This document shows positions 17,242 through 25,052 of a stretch of DNA of 64,000 nucleotides, one piece after another (positions within the stretch are counted from its first letter, which is position 1; the number at the start of each line of letters is the position of its first letter). The DNA lies in contig NZ_JAJOHV010000026.1 in assembly GCF_021129175.1 (NCBI RefSeq), forward strand, positions 1 to 64,000. Direction: 5' to 3'. Under the pieces are notes generated by a model. That model ran no database searches, was not told the origin of the DNA, and saw only the letters and a program-made list of their open reading frames with translations. The position numbers were made by a program, and so were the translations under genes. The DNA comes from Chromobacterium piscinae (GTDB lineage: Bacteria > Pseudomonadota > Gammaproteobacteria > Burkholderiales > Chromobacteriaceae).

Positions 17242-18450
17242 ATGCAGGCAGACAGGCAAGGCCGGTTGGGCGGATTCGCGATGCTGTCCGATGCCGCCGT
17301 GCAGGATATGGCGGCATGGCGGCAGGATCTGCACCGCCATCCGGAAACCGCGTTCGACGAGCACCGCACCGCGGGCAAGATCGCCGCTTTGCTGCGCAGC
17401 TTCGGGCTGGAGGTGGCGACCGGCATCGGCCGCACCGGCGTGGTAGGCACCTTGCGCGCCGGCGGAGGCGAGCGCTCCATCGGCCTGCGCGCCGACATGG
17501 ACGCGCTGCATCTGCATGAAGAGGGCGATGCGCCCTACCGTTCGCAACACGCCGGCCGCATGCACGCCTGCGGCCACGACGGACACTGCGCGATGCTGCT
17601 GGGCGCCGCCAGGCACCTGGCCGAGAGCCGCGCGTTCGACGGCACCGTCCAGTTCATCTTCCAGCCGGCCGAAGAGAACGAGGGCGGCGGCCAGGAGATG
17701 CTGGAAGACGGCTTGTTCGAGCGCTTCCCGGTGGACGGCATCTACGGCATGCACAATTGGCCCGGCCTGCCGCTGGGGCAAATGGCCATGCATCCGGGCC
17801 CGATGATGATGGCCTTCGATCTGTTCGAGATCCGCCTGCGCGGCCAGGGCGGCCACGCGGCGATGCCGGAGCGCACCCGCGACGTGGTCGCGGCCCAGGC
17901 CCAACTGGTGACGGCGCTGCAGAGCATCGTCAGCCGCAATGTCGATCCGCTGGATTGCGCGGTGCTGTCTGTCACCCAGGTGGAAGCGGGTTCCACCTGG
18001 AACATCATCCCCGAGCAGGCGCTGCTGCGCGGCACTGTGCGCTACGTCAATCCGGCGGTGCAGGCGGTGATCGAGAGCCGGATGCGCGCGCTGGTCGACC
18101 ACATCGCGCTGGCGATGGGCGTGGAGGCTGAGATCGACTACTGGTACCGCTATCCGGCCACCATCAACGCCGAGGCGGAAACCTGGCGGGCGGCCGACGT
18201 CGCCGCTGAATTGCTGGGCGAGGTGAACGTACGCACCAATATGCGGCCGTCGATGGCGTCCGAAGACTTCGCCTTCATGCTGCAGGAGCGTCCCGGCTGT
18301 TATGCCTGGCTGGGCGTGGACGGTCCGGCGCCCAGCGCGGGGCTGCACAGCCCGCATTACGATTTCAACGACCAGGCGCTGGCGATAGGCGCGGCGTATT
18401 GGATCAAACTGGTGGAAACCACGTTGGCCCCCGCGGCCGCAAAACAATAA
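17242..18450 (+). CDS. M20 family amidohydrolase (hippurate/N-acyl amino acid hydrolase type)
   Basis: A 402-residue cytoplasmic metallohydrolase. Metal-binding motifs: MHACGHDGH (Cys and His ligands), QPAEENEGG (catalytic and metal Glu) and GLHSPHYDFND (C-terminal His). The dimerisation insert starts near FEIRLRGQGGHAAMPE. This set is typical of the IAA-amino acid hydrolase/hippurate hydrolase/aminoacylase group, which cleaves N-acyl or N-aroyl amino acids or related amides. Start ATG at 17242 has GGGAG six bases before it; an ATG-containing extension upstream to 17194 and a later ATG at 17281 are alternatives. It is paired with a DUF3100 membrane protein 13 bp downstream, probably its transporter. 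Confidence 0.9.
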   Translation: MQADRQGRLGGFAMLSDAAVQDMAAWRQDLHRHPETAFDEHRTAGKIAALLRSFGLEVATGIGRTGVVGTLRAGGGERSIGLRADMDALHLHEEGDAPYRSQHAGRMHACGHDGHCAMLLGAARHLAESRAFDGTVQFIFQPAEENEGGGQEMLEDGLFERFPVDGIYGMHNWPGLPLGQMAMHPGPMMMAFDLFEIRLRGQGGHAAMPERTRDVVAAQAQLVTALQSIVSRNVDPLDCAVLSVTQVEAGSTWNIIPEQALLRGTVRYVNPAVQAVIESRMRALVDHIALAMGVEAEIDYWYRYPATINAEAETWRAADVAAELLGEVNVRTNMRPSMASEDFAFMLQERPGCYAWLGVDGPAPSAGLHSPHYDFNDQALAIGAAYWIKLVETTLAPAAAKQ

Positions 18451-18463
18451 CGGGAAGAAAAGC

Positions 18464-19816
18464 ATGGCGCATGCGGGTGTTGGACAATTGCAGGGCGGCG
18501 GGGTGGCCGCGGGCGCGGGATTCAACCGTTTGGCCCACCTGATGGCGATAGGCATCGTGATCGTCGCCGAACTGATTTACGTGCAGAAGTTTTCGGTGGG
18601 CAAGGGCAGCATCATCCTGCTGCCGCTGCTGTACGCCTTCGTGCTGGGCATGATGTGCAACCCTGCTGTCAATCCGCTGGCCGGCCGCTGGGTGAGCCGC
18701 GACGTCAGCGCCACCCTGAGCCAGGTGATCATCGTCGCGGTGCTGCCGCTGGTGGCCAAGCTGGCCACGCTGCTGGGGCCGCAGTTCCAGGCCATCGTCG
18801 CGGCGGGTCCGGTGCTGATCTTCCACGAGCTGGGCAATGTCGCCACCGCGCTGGTGGCGATGCCGGTGGCGGTGTTGCTGTTCCGCATGGGCCGCGAGGC
18901 GGTGGGGGCGACGTTTTCCATCGACCGCGAACCCAATATCGCGGTGATCTCCGAACGTTACGGCCTGCGCAGCCCGGAAGGCATGGGCGCGCTCAGCGTC
19001 TACGCGATCGGCACCATGTTCGGCACCATTTTCTTTTCGCTGATCGTGCCGGTGGTGCATTCCTGGAACCTGTTCAGCGAAAAGGCGCTGGCCATCGCCT
19101 GCGGCGTTGGCAGCGGCAGCATGATGGCGGCCTGCGCCGGCACGTTGATCACCGCCTTGCCGGAGCAGAAAGACACGCTGATGGCGCTGGCGGCGGCCAG
19201 CAACCTGCTGACCACCACCACCGGCGTGCTGTTCGGCATCTATGTGGCGCTGCCGTTCGCCAACAAGCTGTACGCGCTGCTGAGCCGCCTGCGCGCGCCC
19301 AGGCCGCAAGCCGCCATCCGCATGGACGCCGCCGACGCCGAGCTGCTGAAATCGGAAGAGCCCGAGCTGAGCCTGGGCGCTTTCGCCGCCAATCTGCTGA
19401 TGGCCGGCGCCATCATCGTGCTCAGCCACCTGGTCGGACCCAAGAAGGAACTGGCTGCGGTGCTGCCGGGCGTGGCGATGGTGCTGGGCATCTGTTTCGT
19501 CAGCCGCTTGCTCAACCGCTGGCTGCCGCTGAAGATCCCGACGCTGATCTGGCTGTCCATCCTGGGCGTGCTGGCCAGCTTGCCGGGCCTGCCCGGTGGC
19601 GAGTGGCGCAACCAGTGCTTCAGCCAGGTGGATGTGCTGGCCTGCGCGACGCTGGTGCTGGCCTACGCCGGCCTGGCCGTGACCCGGCGCGAAGCGGCCA
19701 TCTTCAAGCGCGACGGCCTGCGCCTGCTGGTGATCGCCATCCTGGTGTTCAGCGGCACTTTCCTGGGATCGGCCTTGGTCAGCGATATTCTGTTTTCGTT
19801 GAAATTTGGACACTGA
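18464..19816 (+). CDS. DUF3100 family membrane protein, putative transporter
   Basis: A 450-residue polytopic inner-membrane protein with about ten helices in two halves, separated by a polar loop (RAPRPQAAIRMDAADAELLKSEEPE). Stretches such as HELGNVATALVAMPVAVLLFRMG and ACGVGSGSMMAACAG match my memory of DUF3100 (PF11299), a family often found beside M20 peptidases. The ATG at 18464 follows the M20 stop by 13 bp with GGAAG before it, so the two are co-transcribed. A role in uptake of the hydrolase substrate is likely but unproven. Confidence 0.82.
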   Translation: MAHAGVGQLQGGGVAAGAGFNRLAHLMAIGIVIVAELIYVQKFSVGKGSIILLPLLYAFVLGMMCNPAVNPLAGRWVSRDVSATLSQVIIVAVLPLVAKLATLLGPQFQAIVAAGPVLIFHELGNVATALVAMPVAVLLFRMGREAVGATFSIDREPNIAVISERYGLRSPEGMGALSVYAIGTMFGTIFFSLIVPVVHSWNLFSEKALAIACGVGSGSMMAACAGTLITALPEQKDTLMALAAASNLLTTTTGVLFGIYVALPFANKLYALLSRLRAPRPQAAIRMDAADAELLKSEEPELSLGAFAANLLMAGAIIVLSHLVGPKKELAAVLPGVAMVLGICFVSRLLNRWLPLKIPTLIWLSILGVLASLPGLPGGEWRNQCFSQVDVLACATLVLAYAGLAVTRREAAIFKRDGLRLLVIAILVFSGTFLGSALVSDILFSLKFGH

Positions 19817-19996
19817 TTGCCAAATGATCGGCATGAAATTCAGTAAAATTGCCAAATTTAATGTAATGGCTTTGTGAACAATCAAGCTTTTCTTAATAAA
19901 AATTAAGTCAAGCAAGCTTGCTAAAGAATGCTTATGTGCTAAATTGTTATTAATGGAATGATCATGTTCGTGACATTCAACCATCTACCCCTTTGC
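19817..19996. other. AT-rich intergenic stretch
   Basis: About 180 bp, strikingly AT-rich against its surroundings, between two convergent genes (DUF3100 on +, A-T-TE synthetase on -). No start codon of an annotated gene is near, so it does not serve as a known promoter. It contains the palindrome AGCAAGCTTGCT (19912-19923) and two promoter-like pairs on the + strand: TTGTGA 19872-19877 with TAATAA 19894-19899, and TTGCTA 19918-19923 with TAAATT 19940-19945, each with a 16-bp spacer. A terminator follows at 19997-20019. Confidence 0.5.
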
Positions 19997-20019
19997 GGCC
20001 GCCTTGCGCGGCCTTTTTT
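19997..20019 (+). terminator. Rho-independent terminator
   Basis: Stem GGCCGC/GCGGCC with loop CTTGC and six T (20014-20019). It faces the + strand and would end transcripts of the M20-DUF3100 operon, or of a small RNA from the AT-rich stretch before it. Confidence 0.75.
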
Positions 20020-20042
20020 CTTTCCGTTCGTTTGTCCTGCAG

Positions 20043-20063
20043 GGAGGGCGGTTGTCGCCCTCC
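20043..20063. terminator. Hairpin after the A-T-TE synthetase gene
   Basis: Perfect eight-bp stem GGAGGGCG/CGCCCTCC with a five-base loop, four bases beyond the synthetase stop codon on the minus strand. It lacks a T-tract in either direction, so it may only protect the 3' end. Confidence 0.4.
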
Positions 20064-20067
20064 GAGT

Positions 20068-22848
20068 TCATTGGCCATTCAGCACGCAGTCGAGCTCCTG
20101 CCTCAACGCGGCTTGGAAGCCGGCCACGTGCCGTGTGTCCAGCATGGTATTGTGCTCGCCGTCCACCTCGATGTAATGATTGGGCTCGCGTGAAAAATCG
20201 TCCCACCGCCTGAGCTCATCGTTCAGCCAGTCAGCTTTGTTGCCATAAAGCGGGTGGGCGTAGAACACGCTCAGCGAGCGGACGCTGCCGCTAGGCTCAT
20301 AGCTGCTTCCCATCGAAGTCAGCGAGTGGGCGAGCAATGACCAGGCCGTGAATTTTTCCAGGTCCAGGTCCAGCTCGGCCAGCCGTTCCGGCGGCGCGTG
20401 GTCTATCAGCCAGCGCCGGAAGTCCTGGTCCGGCAGGGCGCGCAGCTTGTCGGGCAGCTCATCCGCCTGCCTGCGGTCGATCAGCGACAGGAAGAAGGCG
20501 AGGTGGACCGCGCCCTTGACCGGATCGAACTCGCTCATTCGATGACGGATGTGCGGCGGCAGATTGAAGATGCCGACAAAGTCCACTCGTTCGCCGTCGG
20601 CTTCCAATGTCTTGGCTATCTCGAAGGCGACCGCCCCGCCGTAGGAATAGCCGGCGATGGCATAGGGGCCGCGGGCTTGGCGCCCGCGGATGGCGGCGAC
20701 ATAGGCGGCCACCATCTCGTTGAAATCGGTGAAATGGCTTTCTCCTTCGTTGAAGCCGCGCGCGCGCAGCGCATGGAATGGGCGTTCGTTGACGAAGTAT
20801 TGCGCCAGGCTGACGAAGACAAGCACCTCGCCGACGCCGGGGTGGACGCAGAACAACGGCGTCTTGGCTCCGCTGCTTTGCAGCGTGACGATGGGGGCGT
20901 AGGCGGCGCCGCCGGTTTCGCGGCCGGCCTCCAGCCTAGCCGCGAGTCGCCGTACGATGGGGTGGGTCAGAATGTCGAGCACCGGCAGGGGCGCGCAATC
21001 GAAACGCCGTTCCAGCATGTGTTTGAGCTTCAAGATGTCGAGCGAGGTGCCGCCCAGATCGAAAAAGCTGCTGTTGGCGCCGATTGCGTCGCAGGGCAGG
21101 CTGAACATGTCGGCGAAAATGCCGGCGACCGCCTGTTCGGCTTCGCTCTCCGCAGGCTGGAGCTTGCCGAAATAGCGCGTGGCTATCTCGTTCGCATGGC
21201 GGATATGCGCGTCCAGCGCGCCTTCCTCCAACCGTCGGCGCAGCAGCGCGCGCTGGATCTTGCCCAGGCTGGTTTTGGGAAAGGCTTCTTTCGGCAGCGG
21301 CAATACCAGCGAGGGGCGGAAGCCCCACAGCAGCAGGGCGGTGTTGCGGATCGCGATCATCGTCTGGTGCAGCCGGAGTCCGTTTTCGATAGGAAAGGAT
21401 GGGAAGAAGGCCAGCACCAGTTGCTCGGTGTCCGCGGCGGGCGGGCGGGTGGGAAAGGCGGCGATGAAGAGTTTGTCCACGCAGTCCAGCTGCGAGATGG
21501 CGAGCTCCAGTTCCTGGCTGAAGTAATTGACGCCGCTGACGATGATGCTGTCCTTGCTGCGGCCGACCAGGCGCAGCTCGCCGTCGGCCAACTGGCCGAT
21601 GTCTCCACTGCGGAACCAGCCGTCCCGCGAGAAGGCCGCGCGTGTCGCGTCCGGGTTGCGGTAGTAGCCGCGGAAGACCATGGGGCCGCGCAATTGCAGT
21701 TCTCCAGGCTGCCCGTCGGGCAGCGGCTGGTCCGCCTCGTCGACGATGCGCAGTTGCATGCCGCGCACCGGCCGGCCCAGCGCCGCGAGCTCGAAGCCGG
21801 CGTCGGCGGCGGGGAAGTCGTGGGAAAACACCGATCCGGCGCAGGTCTCGGTCATGCCGAAAGCCGGCGATATCGCCGTGGCGGCGAGGCCATGCGGCGC
21901 CAGCAGGCTCAAGAACCGGCTGGCGGTCTCCACCACCACGGCTTCTCCGCCGGAAATGATGCGGCGCAACCGTGACAGGTCTAATGCCGGAGGGGGCGGA
22001 TGGGCTTGGACGAGCGCGCGATTGATCTCGCCGAACAGGAAGTTGGGCGTGAAGGTCAGGGTGGCGCGCTGCGCGCTCAGCAGATGGAGGAACGAGAGCG
22101 GGTGGCTCAGGATGCGCTCGGCGGCCGCATGCGCCTGGATCATGCCGACATGGGTGGGCAGCAGCACGGCTTCGATCAACGCGGCGACGTGATCGAACGA
22201 TATCCAGTTGAAGCCGATGTCTTCCGGGGCCAGGCGCAGGCTTTCCGTCTTGGCGGCCAGGCTGGACAGCAGGTTGGCGTGGCTGAGGATGACGGCCTTG
22301 GCGTTGCCGGTGGAGCCTGAGGTCAGGACCAGGACCGCGGGCGCGTCCGGCGCCGGCGCCTGGACTTTGCCTAGTGCGCGGCTGCGCAGCAGTTGGTCGA
22401 ACTCTAGCGTGTCCAGGCCGTGGGTTCGGAGATTGGCGGGCGCCTTGATTATCAGCGCCGGATGCCCGAGCAACTGGTCAACGTGGGTCAAATGTTTCTC
22501 CCAGCGCTCAGGATCGTTCCGGATGGGGGCGAGGGGGCAGGGCACATAAGCCCCCAGCGCGCAGGCCCAGAAGGCTGGGATGAAATCCTCAGCCTGTTCC
22601 AGCAGCAAGGCAGTCGGCCTGCCGGGTCCAAGTCCGCGGGCCTGCAGGCCCGCCAGGATGCGCAGCGCGAGGCTGAGCAGTTCGGGATAGCGGATCTCCT
22701 TGGCGGTTTTCCAATCATCCGCTACCAGCCGCAGGCCGTGTTCGGGTTGAGACGCCGCGGCGCGGACCAGCAACTCGCCGATGTGAGTCGCGGGGGCTGA
22801 AAGGCGCTCCGCATCCGGGAGCGGAGACGAGGCAAACGAAGCATTCAT
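20068..22848 (-). CDS. RalA-like A-T-TE synthetase (furanone/quinone synthetase type)
   Basis: A 926-residue single-module enzyme without a condensation domain. Adenylation domain: TSGSTG 176-181, SFDHV 217-221, GMTET 331-335, GRSKDSIIVSG 429-439, catalytic Lys530 in PKTSLGK. Thiolation domain: Ser602 in LGGTS for phosphopantetheine. Thioesterase: CVHPGVGEVLVF near 667-678, nucleophile Ser735 in GYSYG, then FNLPPHI and His899 in GEHNTM. This TE, with HPGVGEVLVF, ALRARGFN and FNLPPHI, is what I recall from fungal atromentin, microperfuranone and didemethylasterriquinone synthetases and from RalA (ralfuranone) of Ralstonia. Those join two aromatic 2-oxo acids (phenylpyruvate, 4-hydroxyphenylpyruvate, indolepyruvate) into furanones or quinones. 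The product here is unknown. AAGGA lies eight bases before ATG 22846-22848. An O-methyltransferase gene precedes it in the same operon. Confidence 0.88.
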   Translation of the reverse strand: MNASFASSPLPDAERLSAPATHIGELLVRAAASQPEHGLRLVADDWKTAKEIRYPELLSLALRILAGLQARGLGPGRPTALLLEQAEDFIPAFWACALGAYVPCPLAPIRNDPERWEKHLTHVDQLLGHPALIIKAPANLRTHGLDTLEFDQLLRSRALGKVQAPAPDAPAVLVLTSGSTGNAKAVILSHANLLSSLAAKTESLRLAPEDIGFNWISFDHVAALIEAVLLPTHVGMIQAHAAAERILSHPLSFLHLLSAQRATLTFTPNFLFGEINRALVQAHPPPPALDLSRLRRIISGGEAVVVETASRFLSLLAPHGLAATAISPAFGMTETCAGSVFSHDFPAADAGFELAALGRPVRGMQLRIVDEADQPLPDGQPGELQLRGPMVFRGYYRNPDATRAAFSRDGWFRSGDIGQLADGELRLVGRSKDSIIVSGVNYFSQELELAISQLDCVDKLFIAAFPTRPPAADTEQLVLAFFPSFPIENGLRLHQTMIAIRNTALLLWGFRPSLVLPLPKEAFPKTSLGKIQRALLRRRLEEGALDAHIRHANEIATRYFGKLQPAESEAEQAVAGIFADMFSLPCDAIGANSSFFDLGGTSLDILKLKHMLERRFDCAPLPVLDILTHPIVRRLAARLEAGRETGGAAYAPIVTLQSSGAKTPLFCVHPGVGEVLVFVSLAQYFVNERPFHALRARGFNEGESHFTDFNEMVAAYVAAIRGRQARGPYAIAGYSYGGAVAFEIAKTLEADGERVDFVGIFNLPPHIRHRMSEFDPVKGAVHLAFFLSLIDRRQADELPDKLRALPDQDFRRWLIDHAPPERLAELDLDLEKFTAWSLLAHSLTSMGSSYEPSGSVRSLSVFYAHPLYGNKADWLNDELRRWDDFSREPNHYIEVDGEHNTMLDTRHVAGFQAALRQELDCVLNGQ

Positions 22849-22936
22849 GTTTCTGGTCCTTAACGTGATGAGCGAAGAAAGCGGCGGCTTGCGCGCCGAT
22901 GGCGGACGGAAGCTGGGCGGGGCGAGGGGGGAGGGC

Positions 22937-24004
22937 TTAGCGCCTGACGCTTTCGATCAGGCTCAGGAGGCTTTCGGTGGGAAGGACGCGGGTCGGGCGC
23001 AGGCCAGCGGAGCGATGCAGGCGGTGGAAGTCGTCCAGCGTGCGTTCCCGCCCGCCGGGATAGTTGACCAGCATGTGCAGGTCCAGCAGCTTGGAGAAAT
23101 GAGGCTCGTTCGGCGGCGCCAGAATCATTTCCGCCAGCAGCAGCTTGCTGTCGGGCCGCATCGCCGCGGCGCAGTTGGACAGGAAACGCTGCGCATGCGC
23201 ATCGTCCCAGTCATGGACGATGTGCTTCATGATGTAGAGATCCGCGCCCGGCACCACAGCTTCCAGCGCGTTGGACGTGACCACCTCGGCGCGCGCGGCT
23301 AGCCCGCGCGCGGCGAACAAATGGCGCGCGGACTCCGCCGCATGCGGCAGCTCTTGCAAAATGCCCCGCGCCGACGGCGCGGCGGCGAGGATTTCGGCCA
23401 GCAGCTGGCCGCGGCCGCCGCCGACATCGACGATGAGCCCGGCGTTGGAGAAGTCGTAGGCGCTAACCAGCGCCGGCGCCTCCTGTTCGCTCAGATTGAC
23501 CATGGCGCTGTCGACGATTTCGGCGGCGTCAGGGTGCTCTCCGATGTATTCGAACAGCGTTTGGCCAGTAAGGTGATGGAAGGCGCTCCGGCCAGTTTTG
23601 ACGCTGTAGAGCATGTGGCCCCAGGCGCGCCATATCGGGTCGATGCCCATTTGCCGGACCAGGCTGCGCAGGGAGCCGGGAATATCGCTGCGCAAGGTTT
23701 CACTGAGCGGGGTGTTGCGGAACCGCCGGCCTTCGCTTTCGTGGAACAGGCCAGCGCAGCCCAGAGTCTGCAGCAGGCGGTACAAGGCATCCGGCTGCGC
23801 GCCGCAGGCGGCGGCAAGTTCGTCGACCGATTGTTCTTTTTCGACTAGGCGATCCGCTAGGCTCAGCTCGGCGGCCACCACGATGGCTTGGGATAGCCAG
23901 GCGCCGGTCACCAGCCGCCTCATTGTCTGCTGCGCCTGGGCGGCATCGTTGGACCTTGGGACGGTGTTGACCGGCGAACCGGCTGCAACAGCTGTTTGAT
24001 ACAT
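22937..24004 (-). CDS. SAM-dependent O-methyltransferase (acetylserotonin O-MT type)
   Basis: A 355-residue small-molecule O-methyltransferase of the plant COMT-like/Methyltransf_2 family. It has an N-terminal dimerisation winged helix (residues 28-115), SAM-binding motif VDVGGGRG at 192-199, catalytic base His264 in KHIVHDWDD and the C-terminal DLHMLVNYPGGRERT. Such enzymes methylate phenolic or enolic hydroxyls of aromatic natural products. Start ATG at 24002-24004 has AGGAGGG six bases upstream; the frame continues upstream without family sequence. It is the first gene of an operon with the A-T-TE synthetase, 88 bp apart, so it probably decorates that enzyme's furanone or quinone product. 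Confidence 0.9.
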   Translation of the reverse strand: MYQTAVAAGSPVNTVPRSNDAAQAQQTMRRLVTGAWLSQAIVVAAELSLADRLVEKEQSVDELAAACGAQPDALYRLLQTLGCAGLFHESEGRRFRNTPLSETLRSDIPGSLRSLVRQMGIDPIWRAWGHMLYSVKTGRSAFHHLTGQTLFEYIGEHPDAAEIVDSAMVNLSEQEAPALVSAYDFSNAGLIVDVGGGRGQLLAEILAAAPSARGILQELPHAAESARHLFAARGLAARAEVVTSNALEAVVPGADLYIMKHIVHDWDDAHAQRFLSNCAAAMRPDSKLLLAEMILAPPNEPHFSKLLDLHMLVNYPGGRERTLDDFHRLHRSAGLRPTRVLPTESLLSLIESVRR

Positions 24005-24117
24005 GATTTCCCTCCTGAACCGGTGTCTTTCGGCTAGACGGCGAACGTGCTTCTCGCAATGGAAACGCAAGCGCTTGAACCGGTGATGAGTGGTCGGCGC
24101 GCAGATGGCAGCGACAT

Positions 24118-24148
24118 TTGTAAACGATGTCTAACGAATTGTTTACAA
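24118..24148. promoter_or_regulatory. Inverted repeat upstream of the O-MT/A-T-TE operon
   Basis: Perfect eight-bp inverted repeat TTGTAAAC (24118-24125) and GTTTACAA (24141-24148) with a 15-bp spacer, about 115-145 bp upstream of the O-methyltransferase start. It lies in an AT-rich patch that also has TATATAAG near 24207-24214. The half-site spacing (23 bp, about two helical turns) suits a dimeric regulator. The regulator is not identified. Confidence 0.5.
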
Positions 24149-24300
24149 GCCATTATCATCTGCCGGCTTCGAGCTCATGACACCTGTACTTTTGATAAGG
24201 TATTGATATATAAGTGTTTTTATCGGTTTTGGCAGGGCGTCGGAAGGGGGGGGAGGAGCGTCAGGGGCGCCGGCAGCGTTCTTGGATGCGCCCAGCTGAC

Positions 24301-24558
24301 ATGATGATCTGGCGGCACAATTGCCGGAGGCGGCTGCTGCGCGTCGATGCGCCGATCTCCGTCACCGGGTTGGCGGAGAAGCTGGGCGTGTGGTGGGCGA
24401 CGGCGCAGCATCGCATCGCTAGGCTGGAAGAGAGCGGGGTGATCGTCGGCTACACGGCGAAGGTGAAGCCGGAGCCGGCCGCCAGGCGCATCCGGGGCGG
24501 GATGCGCATCCAGCGAAACCAGCATTCCGCTGTCCACGCGCAAGGCCCGGCGGCCGGC
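24301..24558 (+). pseudogene. Remnant of an Lrp/AsnC-family regulator
   Basis: The + frame from ATG 24301 reads as the HTH half of an Lrp/AsnC regulator: DAPISVTGLAEKLGV, then TAQHRIARLEESGVIVGYT, then the start of the effector domain (ARRIRGGMRIQ). After about residue 75 the similarity stops, and the frame runs on into sequence antisense to the next gene. The first helix is also degraded (MMIWRHNCRRRLLR where LDxxDxxLLxLL is expected), and WW replaces the usual serine-rich turn. A normal member has about 150 residues; here only some 65 are recognisable. I interpret it as a truncated, inactive gene. It is divergent from the O-methyltransferase operon and may once have regulated it. Confidence 0.65.
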
Positions 24559-24951
24559 TTACTTGGCCTGCGGCTTTTCCTGGTAGCAGGTGGTTTCCAG
24601 CAGGGTGGGCAACAGTTTGTCGGCGGCGTCGCGCCCCAGCGCGAATTGAACCTTGCCGGTGTTGATCACGGTCCGGACTACCGGAGCGCTGACGGGCACG
24701 TCGTTGATCACCACTACCATGCTTTGATTCAGGAAGTCGCCGGTGGCCTGCTGCAGGCGCGCGGCTGCAGTCTTATTGAGCGTGGCGCTCAGGGAGAGGC
24801 TGTCGCGCTGGATGTTCAGGCTGCTTTCGGTGAAATCGCAGGCGGAATCCAGACGCAGGATGTTGCCGGTGATGACCGGCTTGTTTGGCGCATCGGCCAT
24901 GGCTGCGGCGGAAACCAGCAGCGCGGCGGAGGCGGGCAGGAGAAACTTCAT
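24559..24951 (-). CDS. Small periplasmic protein with SecD-head-like domain
   Basis: A 130-residue exported protein. Signal peptide MKFLLPASAALLVSAAAMADA, with cleavage after Ala. The mature part ([47 protein letters not shown], in overlapping pieces) follows the layout of the SecD P1-head subdomain: an aggregate of the kind AxxFxxLT, then LAIVLDGxVxSAPVI. No membrane helices of SecD are present, so it is a free-standing head-like domain. Start ATG at 24949-24951 has GGAG six bases before it. It stands alone between a regulator remnant and an AraC-type regulator. Function unknown; export assistance is only a guess. Confidence 0.75.
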   Translation of the reverse strand: MKFLLPASAALLVSAAAMADAPNKPVITGNILRLDSACDFTESSLNIQRDSLSLSATLNKTAAARLQQATGDFLNQSMVVVINDVPVSAPVVRTVINTGKVQFALGRDAADKLLPTLLETTCYQEKPQAK

Positions 24952-25052
24952 CAAACGCTCCGTGTTCAAAGTGTGGCTCATCGCATTATGACCGAGGCCG
25001 CAGCCAGAGGTTGCGTGGACCGCCGGTTAGCTGCCGCAACAAATGCGGCCGG

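Noticed and set aside
19958-20176. Small + strand ORF starting MIMFVTFNHL
   Set aside because: It runs across a terminator hairpin into the antisense of the synthetase gene and has no Shine-Dalgarno site.
20068-22848. Ordinary NRPS module
   Set aside because: There is no condensation domain (HHxxxDG absent) and the TE matches the furanone/quinone synthetase type rather than peptide-releasing TEs.
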